Assembly: GCA_003550325.1 (NCBI GenBank)
Contig: QKWP01000222.1
Span: 361,957 to 425,956, forward strand
DNA: 64,000 bases
DNA from: Gigaspora rosea
Taxonomy: Eukaryota > Glomeromycota > Glomeromycetes > Diversisporales > Gigasporaceae
Direction: 5' to 3'
Below the pieces are notes generated by a model. The model was given only the letters and a program-made list of their open reading frames with translations. It was not told the origin of the DNA and searched no databases. Below, in pieces: positions 46,448 to 56,855 of this stretch (positions are counted from its first letter, which is position 1; every line of letters begins with the position of its first letter). Both the position numbers and the translations under genes were made by a program.

Positions 46448-48267
46448 ACTAAGCTATATATTACAATCTTTTTTTAAAAAAAAATACCAATTGTTAATTT
46501 AACCCGACACTACCATCCTGAGGATTTACCACCACTTCCTATTGGACGGATCTCTTATTGGACAAAATATTTCGCATTTTTAATTAAATTTTTTTTGCAC
46601 CCAAATAATTTTTAATAAAATACATTCTTTTAGTAGCAATTGCATATTTATTAAAATTTCTTTAAATAACTTTCGTATTTAATACCAATGTTTGGTAACA
46701 CACATAAATTTAATAGCTTTTAATAAGTGATCGATTAAACAACCACACAGATAGAAGTTGTTCCTTAAGCTACCGATAATAATGAGAATAATGAATCAAG
46801 AACACAAAAATTATAAAACAGTAATTTGCTAGTATAGAGATCACTAACTCGCTTATAAAATTTCTCATTATGCTTAAAATAACTTATATAAATCAACTAA
46901 ACCAAAAGGATTAAGCAATAAGAAATGCACGAATTGCTGCTAAGTTTAAAAAAAATAGCCCGAAGAAGAAGGTGACCGAATAATTTATTTTCCACTAATT
47001 AAAAACTGTGCTTCGACCTATTAATTTAGGTTCTTGAGAGCACCCTAAGTATTATATATATTTTTCTTTTGTAAGCATATGCACTGGTGGTGTTCTCTCT
47101 GCTGCATGCATTTAAATAAAAATTTAGCGGTCCGCGGGGTAAATTGGAATTAAAAATTTTTCCATAACAGATAAGTAAAAGTAATGCAAGAAGAAAACCG
47201 GAGTTTTACTAAGAAAAGACAATAAAAAAAGTTTAGTTTTAAAATAGGATGGAAAGCCGAAAGATAAACAATATAATTTGATTTTGGAATAAGCAAACAA
47301 GAAATTTTTTTATTTAAAATAAAAAGAACAAAGTTGATAAATATTTCACTTGTTTCTATACCGAACCAACAATCTTGTAAGATACTAATTAATAATTGAA
47401 CCATTTTTTATGAACTCAATAAATTTTGTTTACGAAAGTAATTTGGTGAAAAATTTTGAGTTCAACGTTCTCACAATAGTAATTTGGCGAAAGGTTTGAG
47501 TTCAAAGTTTTCACGAAAGTAATTTTGCAAAAAAGTTGAGTTCAGTGTTTTCACAAAACAGTTTCCTTCGTCCCCCGTCCCGAAAAAATAATAAAAAAAA
47601 ACTTTGAGTCGTCAACATAAACCGAATAACACGCCAAATAATGCTTATGCTTTTAAAATTGATCTGAAAAGAATTGAAATGGTTAACTCCGTTTAAATAA
47701 ATACTAGAAGTATGCGAAGTTCTTGCAAAATGCACCGCTAACGCTTTTCTTTCCAAGATCCAGAGAGTCAACGTGCGTTCTTTTTCTTTCTAATCCAAGT
47801 TTATTATTTCAAGAGCCAAAGTCAACACGGCGTTCTTCCTTTCTTCAGTTCCATTTGACTCTCAATACTATAGGTTATGAAACGAAAGGGCACATGATTC
47901 TTTCAAAATTTTTCTTACTTTGAAGCATTCAATTATTATAAAACCTTAAACGTTTTAGTAACATTATCAAACATTTTACAGAAATCTAGCATTTTGTAAC
48001 AAAATCGTTATCGCTATTTAGTCACATGACATAATCTGTAATTTAATCTTAGCATTAGAAATTTTCAGCTCATGTTAATTGAAATATCTTCATTAATAAA
48101 AATCAAATACAAAAATATATGTAGTTTATATAGCATTTGTAGACTAAAGTCTATGCCTTATAAATTTTAGATAGCACACAAACACTGCTCTTTCCTATAA
48201 AAATTTAATGTCAATAAAACTGTATTAAATTTATAGATAAGGTTAATATTAAAATAACATCTACGGT
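46448..48267. other. Gene-free stretch
   Basis: A ~50-bp direct repeat occurs three times at 47412-47560 (GAAAGTAATTTGG, GAAAAATTTTGAGTTCAA, GTTTTCACAA). 47560-47900 is less AT-rich but no domain was recognised. No RNA gene seen. Confidence 0.35.
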
Positions 48268-48430
48268 ATCAGTAAAATTCCACAAGAAACATTTTTAATT
48301 AGGCCGCAGAATGTTAAAATTTCAAGTCATTTTCTTGTAAAGGATTGTTTCTCTTCGGTTTTTACGTTGCACCTGATATTGACCAAACTTACGAGAGAAC
48401 AATTTTTTATGGGTGCGCTAGGGAATTGCT
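48268..48430 (+). repeat. Dispersed repeat family Z, copy 2
   Basis: Second copy of the 33733-33905 sequence, sharing TAAAATT(C/T)(C/T)ACGAG-like start, ACATTTTTAATTAGGCCGCA and GGTTTTTACGTTGCACCTGA. Lacks the poly-T insertion. Confidence 0.55.
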
Positions 48431-48474
48431 TATAGTAGCACATATGCTGCGTCAACATTAATGTAATTTTACCG

Positions 48475-48586
48475 ACAGTTCATTTAGCAGACATCACGCC
48501 AAGTGAATTTTAGTAAAAATATATACCTACAACTAATCAAATGCTTAACCCTAACCCTATGTAATGTCGATAAATGAACTTTCTGT
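48475..48586. mobile_element. 112-bp MITE with telomere-like core
   Basis: ACAGTTCATTTAGCAGACAT and ATGTCGATAAATGAACTTTC-TGT form the TIR. The interior holds TTAACCCTAACCCTATG. A half copy is at 18051-18105. No target duplication assigned. Confidence 0.65.
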
Positions 48587-48747
48587 GAAATAACAGTCGG
48601 TGAAGTGAGCAGAACCAATTTTGAACAAAGAATTGAAATCTTTAGAAAATAGGCTTACTCGATAGTCAAATTACACAGGGAATTTTTACTTAATGGATGG
48701 TTATGATATATTAATAGAAATGTTCTTTATAAAAATTCGTCGTTGTG

Positions 48748-49143
48748 CGCAGTAAGTAACGCAGTAAGTAACACAGTAAGTAACCAAATAAATATAAATT
48801 CGGAATTTATTGAATTTATTTATATAATACTTCCTATTTTCTTTCCCTTTTTTTTTTTTAAACAAATTGAATTTAATATTTTCTGATCTATAATTACGTA
48901 GATGTTTTATCAGTTTTCATGTATTTTGCCAACTTATATAACGATAATTTATATTTTGCCAATTTATATACGTAACGATAATTTATATTTTGCCAATTTA
49001 TATAACGATAATTTATATTTTGCCAATTTATATACGTAACGATAATTTATATTTTGCCAATTTATATACGTAACGATAATTTATATTTTGCCAATTTACA
49101 CAACGATAATTTATATTTTGCCAATTTACATAACGATAATTAA
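48748..49143. repeat. Two minisatellites
   Basis: 48748-48784: GCAGTAAGTAAC three times. 48923-49143: (C)GTAACGATAATTTATATTTT-GCCAATTTATATA, about seven copies of 26-34 bp, varying by presence of ACGTA. Too regular and contiguous (no spacers) for a CRISPR array. Confidence 0.85.
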
Positions 49144-49650
49144 TTTTACAAAAATCTAATAAAACGACAACGTTTTGTTATGTCTTAATGTATCAGGTTT
49201 GTAAATTAATTTAAAATAAAATCTTATGGTAATCTAAACTTATGTGTCTTAATAATTGTTTATCTTAACATAGTGTTCAATTCATATACTTAATAGGTAT
49301 TAATTAAAACAAGATTTACAATGTATGTTTTAATTTAGTCATCCAAACAAGTTCGTTAAGTATCATATTTGCTTTTTCTCTTGCAAATATTATTCCAACA
49401 CTTAGGTTAATTTTGTCTTTTGTTGACTCATTGTTTTGACAGCTCATCTTCATGTGTCGCTGGTACTAGTATTTTCGCCTATAACTATTTTCTTGCGGCC
49501 CTTTATTCAAGTGTATAATTCTTGGTTTCGTATTTTAGGGAAGTTAACTTTTCAATGATAAGAATCCGATTAAGATTCATTGAGGGCGGATTTTTATCAT
49601 AATTGCGGGAGGATGCGGACATCGGTTGCATTTCACTCCATTTCTTCTAC

Positions 49651-50043
49651 TCACATGGTACCATAAAATAAAGTTAAAGAAAAAGGAGTGTGTTCCATAT
49701 CTTCCATATAAGACTCAGGCATTCTTCTAGGCCTTCTACGAATAGTTCGATGCGATCTTTGATTTGCAAGTAATTGATTAATTTGGCTTGCTAGGTTGAT
49801 AAAGTATTCCTTATCATTTCTTGTTGTATAATTGTCCCAAATGCACATAGTAATTTGTTTAATAATTCTTGGACTACGTATATTATTTCTATGACATTCG
49901 GGTATAACAACAAGGTTAAGAGCTTTAAAACCTGTGAGTTCATAAACACATTGGCAAGATCTAGCCAAATTATTCGCATCGTAATTTTGGCGCAAAAGTC
50001 CTGAATTTGCGACATAATAGGCAAGTCGATTAATGTCTGTCAT
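49651..50043 (-). CDS. Small protein with weak HMG-box resemblance
   Basis: An uninterrupted 130-aa frame from ATG 50043 begins MTDINRLAYYVANSGLL. The C-terminal half has SPRIIKQITMCIW, a predicted helix YFINLASQINQLL and a basic tail HRTIRRRPRRM, an arrangement reminiscent of MATA-HMG boxes (W, then ...F..La..i..., basic end), a family expanded in Rhizophagus. The N-terminal helix of a canonical box (RPPNAF-like) is not evident, so it could be a truncated or highly divergent copy, or an unrelated DNA-binding protein. No introns needed. Upstream 50044-50230 is plausible promoter sequence. Confidence 0.45.
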   Translation of the reverse strand: MTDINRLAYYVANSGLLRQNYDANNLARSCQCVYELTGFKALNLVVIPECHRNNIRSPRIIKQITMCIWDNYTTRNDKEYFINLASQINQLLANQRSHRTIRRRPRRMPESYMEDMEHTPFSLTLFYGTM

Positions 50044-50228
50044 GATAATAAATATTCACTCTGGTTTTCTTAAATGTAATCTTAAATGTACGTATTCGTT
50101 TCTTTTATTTTTATCTTATTTTGGAGACCAAGTCCAGAGTGAATATCGAAAATGGTGAAAATGGAGGTTATTTATGTTTTTTTTTTAAAATATTAACTGT
50201 CGGAATAATTTGAAGCATGACAATTATT

Positions 50229-50336
50229 GACTATCCGTTTTTTTATTTTTTACTTTGTCTTTTTTTTTTTGGCAAAAAGGACAAATAACGGAAAAATCGA
50301 TATAATTTTACTTGTGCTACGAATATCAAATTATCC

Positions 50337-50380
<44 letters not shown>

Positions 50381-50560
50381 GACAAAAAAAAATGGACGTG
50401 ACGCAGATTGAAGGGTGGTCNGTTTTTTTTTTTTTTATTTTTTGCTTTGTTATTTTTTTTTTTTGGACAAAAAGAACGAATAGTGGAAAAATAGATATAA
50501 TTAATTTTGCACTTGACATACTTGCGCTACGAATATTATTATTCTCGAAACCAATATCAA
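50229..50560. repeat. Duplicated poly-T segment around an assembly gap
   Basis: Two similar blocks (50229-50345 and 50422-50540) share TATTTTTT(A/G)CTTTGT, poly-T, GG(C/A)AAAAAG, GGAAAAAT(C/A)GATATAATT and TGCTACGAATAT. A single n at 50421 and a 38-bp poly-T (50340-50379) lie between them. True structure is uncertain; the phenylalanine-rich frame here is not a gene. Confidence 0.7.
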
Positions 50561-51657
50561 TTTTGCCTTTATTCGGAAAAAAATGAAAAATACCGCAGCG
50601 TGTGTAATGAGGTCGGAAAATTTTCGGAAAATTACAATAACCACATTTAATGACATTATTATTACAATACTGTACAATTAATATAGTTAACAATAAATCG
50701 GAAAATTGAACTAAAATTGAACATCCCGAATGCCCTAATAAGTCGTATATATATATTTTTAAAGGCAATTAGCATTTAAAGTTTATATTAATTGATCGTA
50801 ATTATCAACTTAAAAGAGAAATAGATCGATATACAGTACATAAACTTTGTGATCAGGCAGTTTTTTATTTTATTTTATTTTGCGTTTCTTCAAAAAAAAA
50901 AAAAAAAATCATTAATTGTGAGGGTGGTGACCGAAGCTAAGAATTCTGGGATGTCTAAGACTAACAACTACTACTATCAACAAACACTATCAATCCACAA
51001 GACTCAAACCCTAAAGTGGCAGGCGGAAAAAGAGGCGTGTAATTGAATTGGGCCGAGTATTAATGCTTGGAGCTGCGACAATCTTGCAATAAGATAATTA
51101 TAGGCTTTCTGATAGTATGATATTGTTCTTCGATATTGCTCCTTATTGGTCTTTAAATAGTACAGTATAAGCACTACAACCTTATTTTTATTTAAAATTT
51201 TAAAGTATTAAAGCCTATCCCTTAAAATTGACTCTTCTCAAATATAACTATTATTTAACCAATAGCTTGATGATTTCGAGATAGATTAGTCCTGAGGTCA
51301 TGGACTTAATCCAAATTTCAATAGTCAAAAACCTTGCTCCCATATACTTAATAAAAAAAGATTTGATGATTTTGTAATTATTTAAATTGAATAAATAGCG
51401 AAAATTAAACTACAGTAATGAAATGTTTTATTACTACAATTATTGTCGCGGCTGATGCTTAAATTCGGAGCTATTTTGATATGAAATTTTAAAAATTTTT
51501 AGGGATGTTTTTCTCACTTTTTTTTTTAAGGTTTTTGGTTAGGATTTAGGATTAGAATCGATATTTAAAGAGTATATGTGGGTTTTAGCAGAGCTTATAT
51601 TTATTAAATTGAGACCCAAATTTCAGTATCAGCTGCAACACCGAACACAGTACAATG
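50561..51657. other. Gene-free stretch
   Basis: GTTAACTATATT-type AT-rich DNA and an A-tract at 50892-50908 followed by ~110 bp of higher-GC sequence (50925-51050) with no recognised domain. ATTATTGTCGCGGCTGATGC at 51443 recurs in the HSP70 intron. Confidence 0.35.
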
Positions 51658-51883
51658 GGTACTATCAGTGATGGGTTCGGACAGTGTCCCAAATTGTCCC
51701 AAACTAAGTCCCAAATTTTAATAATTAATTTAAAAAATATACATTTATATTTTTTTTTAAGTACTGAATATATTTTTAAAAAAATTAAAGTAGATTATTT
51801 TAATAAAATTTTGAGTAGTTTTAATTTATAAAAATTATCCCAACGCATTTCCGAATTGTCCCAAACCCATCACTGGGTACTAT
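51658..51883. mobile_element. 210-bp hAT-type MITE with GGTACTAT duplication
   Basis: Element 51666-51875 with ends CAGTGATGGGTTCGGACAG / TTGTCCCAAACCCATCACTG, flanked by perfect 8-bp GGTACTAT (51658-51665, 51876-51883). Word TTGTCCCAAA is repeated five times near the ends; the middle is AT-rich. Confidence 0.92.
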
Positions 51884-52517
51884 AGATGCAGAGATTTGGC
51901 GAAGCATGGTTACATCAAAAGACAAGCAGTTACGTCAAAGGAGTCATAATATATACGTATAACCAATTGTTATATATAAAAATGCCTCTGCGTAATTTAT
52001 TGAAGAAAATCTTTAAAATTCTGATTATTGGAAACCATATAACCAGTGATGTCACTTGGCTATTTGGCTGGCAAAAGGCCAAAATATAAATTTCATTTTT
52101 GGCCGAAACGGCCAAATAAAGCTAGTAATTTGATTGGTCCAATATTAATACATGTTTATTACTAATTAATTATATAGCTTTAGCATTTAAAGATATAGCT
52201 AGAATGAAGTTTATTTATATGCTTTACATACTTTTTAGCTTCTTGTTTAATGAGGCTCAGATTTTGATATCTTTAATAAAATAAATAATTCGGGATTTAA
52301 AATAAATAATGGATTAGGGTTTAGAATTAAAAAAAAAACAAATAGCATATTTTGGAAGTAAATAAGAATTTAAAAAATCTTATTTATTTATTAAAATTTG
52401 GAAATTAGAAAATGAAATTGGAGTATTTAAAGACTCCCATTTGATGAAATAAGTTAAGTTTTTATTGTGTAGATCAACTAACTATTTATTAATAACAAAA
52501 TACATAGTAAATAATAA

Positions 52518-53520
52518 AACTTTTACTCAAATTACATACTGAACCTTCGCTCAAAAATTACTTACTGAACCTTTGCTCAAATTACTTATTAAACCTTTGC
52601 TCAAATTATTTTTTTATATAACTTACTGAACCTTGGCTCAATTTACTTACTGAACTTTTGCTCACTTTACTTACTAAACCTTTGCTTAAATTATTTTTTA
52701 TACAACTTGCTTAAATTATTTATTTAATCCCCTGTTGCACTAAATGTCACTCATGACTACCTTCATTATTATTTTTTACACATGATTAACCTATTTATAA
52801 TAATCATTTGTAACCGGGAATCTTCTCACAAAAGATTCCTGGTCATATTGATCATCGGGAAGCTCTAATTTTAATTCTTAATTTTTATTTGAATCATTTT
52901 CTTTTGTATTTTTCATGTTTTATCTAAAGAACTTTAAAAGCCAAAATAGGCACAGTAAAATGAAACTAAAAAAAGGCATGATATGGCAAAGTAAAAAAAA
53001 ATAAAGCGAAGCCCAAAAGTTAGTAAAGCACAATATGAATATAAATATGGATTACATGTAAAAATGATGGTATAGTAGTCCAATTAACATCTAGTGACAC
53101 ATTCCTGGGGATTATTTATTTATTTCTTGTAGGAAAATTATAACAGAGTTTACTGATGATCATAGTATGTGGATGGCCCAAAGGGCCATCTATAAACTAT
53201 AATCATTGGTAAACTCTGTTATAATTTCTACTTCCAGAAAATAATAATACAAATATTCATTTAAGTAGTTTTTTTATACAACTTACTAAACCTTTTCTCA
53301 AATTACTTACTAAATCTTTGCTTACTAAACCTTTACTAAATTACTTACTAAACCTTTGCTCAAATTACTTATTAAACCTTTTGTTCAAATTATACTTTTT
53401 TATAACTTTCTAAACCTTTGCTTAAATTATTTTTAATATAACTTATTAAATCTTCATTTAAATTATTTTTTATAACTTTTAAATTTTTGCTTAGATATGT
53501 TTTTTTATATAGCTTAATAA
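52518..53520. repeat. Split minisatellite, ~22-bp unit
   Basis: TTACTGAACCTTTGCTCAAA and its decaying variants occur ~8 times at 52518-52730 and ~10 times at 53265-53520, with unrelated sequence between. Probably one word array broken by insertions. 52740-53130 shows no coding; a small GGGAATCTT/AAGATTCCT hairpin is at 52817-52842. Confidence 0.7.
53139..53222. mobile_element. Small foldback, TAACAGAGTTTAC ends
   Basis: TATAACAGAGTTTAC and GTAAACTCTGTTATA bound an 84-bp hairpin whose loop side carries GATGGCCC/GGGCCATC. TA flanks are consistent with a mariner-type MITE. Confidence 0.7.
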
Positions 53521-53527
53521 TTAATAC

Positions 53528-54600
53528 TTAAGTTATCTTATATATATATATATTTTTTAATTAAAGTGCCCGTCTTGGGACTTAGGAATTTTATTCAAGA
53601 TATTAGGGCCGTCAGTATCCTCTAGGGGAATACCGGCATTTGTTACATAGACGAGGATACATCTAGCCACACGTACACTTTTGGTGTCTAATTTAAGTGG
53701 TCCGCCCAAGGGTTCCACACTAGCTGCCATACCTGCAACCCAACTATGGGAATTGCCTATTTAAACCCTCTGATCCATGTTCCACCTGCTAACCCATCAT
53801 TTATCACTAGAACAGGCCCGTTACATAAGTCAGTCAGCAAGTTCCGGATACTTATCCATTGCCTTAGAACCCAGCCGGGTATTCCTGGTCCTGTTATCCT
53901 TGACAGGAGACTTGGTAAAGCGGTACCTGCCCCATATCAGGTATTCACCTACACTTCGGTACTTATCGCTATGGCTGAGGCCAATACTTGCGAGACAGGG
54001 TTACCCCTGTCCTCTTACCAATATCTACTTCTGCCCTTGTAAGGTTCGCTCCAACCCTGGTACCCACCATCACTTTTCTACTGGTCCTTCACCAGTTTCC
54101 CAGACTTTCAATCCAGATGGCCTGGAAGGGTTGATCTATCTGGCATTAGGTGCCATCATGGTTTTTCTCCCCCTGGTACCTACTTCTATAATATAGGTCC
54201 TTTTCCTCTAGTACAACTCCAGTGGCCAGATTGGTGGACCCTCTTCTTCAAAGGTCATATCGTCCAGTTCTCCAGCTCCAGTTTCTGATATTCTGGTTTT
54301 GGTAGCACTGTTGAAGATCTTTGCTACCTCCTTACTCGGGTCTTGCCAAATGGGTTTCTGTTTCTCCGGTTCCTTAAATTTGTCTGTATTATGAGACACA
54401 ACTTCGCCCGAAGGCTCCCATTCGAGATAGTAACCAAGGACTACAAGTAATAACCCAACTGATCGACAAGAAATAGTTACCGGAACACAGGTCTATTTTT
54501 TTAAAGCATTGTCAGTGGGATTTGAACCCTAGACCTGCCACTTGGGGGTGACAACTTACCAACTTCTCTAAGTCACCACACCTTAAGTTATCTTATATAT
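53528..54600 (-). mobile_element. Full-length ~1.04-kb tRNA-headed retroposon
   Basis: On the minus strand it starts exactly at 54582 with a tRNA-like head (A box TAGAGAAGTTGG, B box GGTTCAAATCC). It runs through a higher-GC body to about 53560 and ends in an A/T-rich tail. Perfect 18-bp repeats TTAAGTTATCTTATATAT flank it (53528-53545, 54583-54600). A 5'-truncated copy at 26782-27073 matches the last ~230 bp. The body (53590-54495) has no TTTT on the transcribed strand, so Pol III could traverse it. AATAAA near the 3' end occurs in both copies. A ~75-codon open stretch (54208-54440) ends in PPIWPLELY; no protein family recognised. Far longer than ordinary SINEs; mobilisation by an unseen LINE is inferred. 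Confidence 0.82.
54511..54582 (-). promoter_or_regulatory. Internal Pol III promoter / tRNA-like head of the retroposon
   Basis: A box at 54559-54570 and B box at 54518-54528 with normal spacing; an anticodon-like stem GTCAC/GTGGC is visible. Acceptor and T stems pair poorly and no CCA-flanking tRNA end is seen, so it is tRNA-derived rather than a functional tRNA gene. Confidence 0.75.
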
Positions 54601-54837
54601 TAATATACTTCCATACAGTATTATTATATGCTTTTCTTTTTTTATTACTATACAGAGAAATTTGGCCATTTGGCCATTGGCCAATGACCATATAGGCCAA
54701 ATAATTTTAATTGGCCTAGCCAAATGACATTCAACTTTGGTCATAAAATTTTGGCCATTTTTGGCTAAATTATTTTGTATTGGCTAATGGCCAATTAAAT
54801 TTGTTTGGCTGATTAAATTGCTATCACTGTATATAAC

Positions 54838-56517
54838 TATATAATTTGATTTATATAGTATTAGTACTTCAAGTCTATAATATTGGTTGATTAAATTAGT
54901 CAATCCTTCAAAAAGTTGGCTTTGTTGACTATATATATAAATAAATAATTTATATAAGAACAGTTAGAATTTTTCAGATACTAGTAATTCAATATAAAAT
55001 ACAAACATAGTTGACAGTATTTTCAGAAGTACTATAGTGCACTGACCAAAGTACCCTCTTTTTCAATACCCCCTATTGCAAAATACCCAGTGCAAAGCAC
55101 AAGATCACTATTAATTAAATACAGATTTTTTTAAATTTTTAGACTGCTTATTGTAAGTGTGAAATGTGTAAATGTTTAAAATTTTTTCTTGTGGCACAGA
55201 CCTACTGCCGTATAATATACCTGGGTCTTTTGTAAGTTTTTTGACAAGTAGATTGCATTAGACCTGGGTCTTTTGGTCAGTATAGATATAAAATATACTG
55301 TATTACTGTGAAATAGCACATATGGGCACTATTTCAAAAATCACTTCCCTAAAAATAGTATACTTGGCTTCAAAATAATGCCCATGCACGTTCCAAAATA
55401 GCGCAAACCTTATATAGTATACTGTATAAATGAATGTATTTCTATAACTTTAAGTGTACTGAACCATATGAAAAATTTTTAGCACTATCTTATCTCTTCT
55501 TTTGTTACAATGTTGACTGTTTATCATTAAGTTTTTATAATGAATATTTGACAGATAGGCCAGATAATATGAATTAAAACTCTTAACATATGCGCCAGGT
55601 AGAGTCAATTAATAAATAATGAGGTCATAAAGCATATAAATAAATAAATATTATAAATTCAATATTAATAAATAAAAAATTAAATAAAAATTAGAATAAG
55701 CAAATAAACAATAAATAAAAACTAAAAATAATAATGGGTAATAAAAATATATATTAAATAGCAAATTAGCATTTTTTCAGTATTGCCAAGTAGAAGTTCA
55801 TATGTACAGTATACTAAAAGTGGGCATTGAGAATAACATTAACATTAAGTGTTCTTTTTATTTTATTTATATAAATTAAGGTTAGATTTTTTAGTACCGT
55901 ACAGAATAACTACTTGTTTACATATACTGTATGTACTTGAATAACAAATTGAATATTTATAATTTAGGAAATTATTTGCTACTAAGTTATATATTTCTAT
56001 TTAAGAAGGTTAATTTCAAATAAATATTTATATACTGTATAGATGCTATTTCAAAAATTTCTTTTGTGCATAAAAACCAGGCTGATTCAAAATAGCACAT
56101 ATGCATGTACTTGAAATACTGCACAAATAATTAAAATACCATACAGGTATGCACTATTTTGTAATATAGTAGTAAAATACAAGTAAATTTTTTAATAAAT
56201 TGGCAATAAATTTCTATTGTATACAATATATAAGAAATTAAATAGATATTTTAATGTTTTTAATTTTAGTTGACTTAGTTGACTAAGTAGTATCAAAACA
56301 TTAAATTAACTAAGCCTATAAATTTTTTATTAACTATAATCACTAACTTCAATAACACATTTCGAATAAAAAATATATAAAACATAAATAACAATTGATT
56401 GTGCCAAATTAGTACTCCTATAATTTGAACTGGACTGAACTTTTGTTAAATTTAAGTCTGGTCTAATTTTTGAACAGAATTTAAACTTTTATATTTCAAA
56501 CTTTTAGTAAAGTTTGA
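54838..56517. other. AT-rich stretch with decayed word elements
   Basis: ACCTGGGTCTTTTG words at 55225-55280; 55290-55432 and 56031-56180 carry AAAATAGCNCATG words between TATACTGTA ends, apparently CpG-depleted relatives of the 8353 element. No gene. Confidence 0.45.
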
Positions 56518-56855
56518 GTCTGGTCTAGAGATGGTAAAGTTAGTTCAGGTCTGGTCTTGGTTCTAGGACTTGTAAGTTCTATCGCATGGACCTAAGGACC
56601 AGGTTCTCATATAATAAGTCTCAGAATTTATGTCTGACCAATAGAATTAAGTTCTTGGACTTAGTTCTAATACTTTCTAACCAATTAAAATTCTTTGTTT
56701 ACTGTTTTATTACTAATATTTTTAAGTTTTATATTAGGACCTATTGTGGATCTATGGATCTAGGTCCTAAAATTGGAACCTAGTTTTTAAAGACCAGGCC
56801 CCAAAACCAGGTCCTAAAGTTCCGGACTTAAGACTTTACCATCCCTAGTCTGGTC
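56518..56855. mobile_element. 322-bp hAT-type MITE with GTCTGGTC duplication
   Basis: Element 56526-56847 with ends TAGAGATGGTAAAG / CTTTACCATCCCTA, flanked by perfect 8-bp GTCTGGTC (56518-56525, 56848-56855). The interior repeats GGACCTA, TAGGTCC, GGACCAGG and CCAGGTCCT words. Confidence 0.92.

Larger units (their letters stand above)
52036..54837. mobile_element. 2.8-kb hAT-type word element hosting other elements
   Basis: CAGTGATGTCACTTGGC (52044) and GCTATCACTG (ending 54829) are inverted ends, flanked by CATATAAC / TATATAAC (7 of 8). TTGGCCATTTGGCC words lie near both ends (52058-52110; 54655-54805). Inside are CTGAACCTTTGCTCAAATTA minisatellites (52518-52730, 53265-53520), a foldback at 53139 and the tRNA-headed retroposon (53528-54600). 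No transposase. Confidence 0.7.

Noticed and set aside
48923-49143. CRISPR array
   Set aside because: Units are contiguous without spacers and vary in length; the genome is eukaryotic.
50227-50768. Phe-rich or Lys-rich proteins on both strands
   Set aside because: Encoded by poly-T tracts around an assembly gap; composition artefact.
53777-54196. 139-aa plus-strand reading frame
   Set aside because: Lies antisense inside the higher-GC retroposon body, has no recognisable domain, and shifted frames on both strands are equally open.
54511-54582. Functional tRNA gene
   Set aside because: Good A and B boxes but poorly pairing acceptor and T stems, no T-run terminator, and continuity with a retroposon bounded by target duplications.
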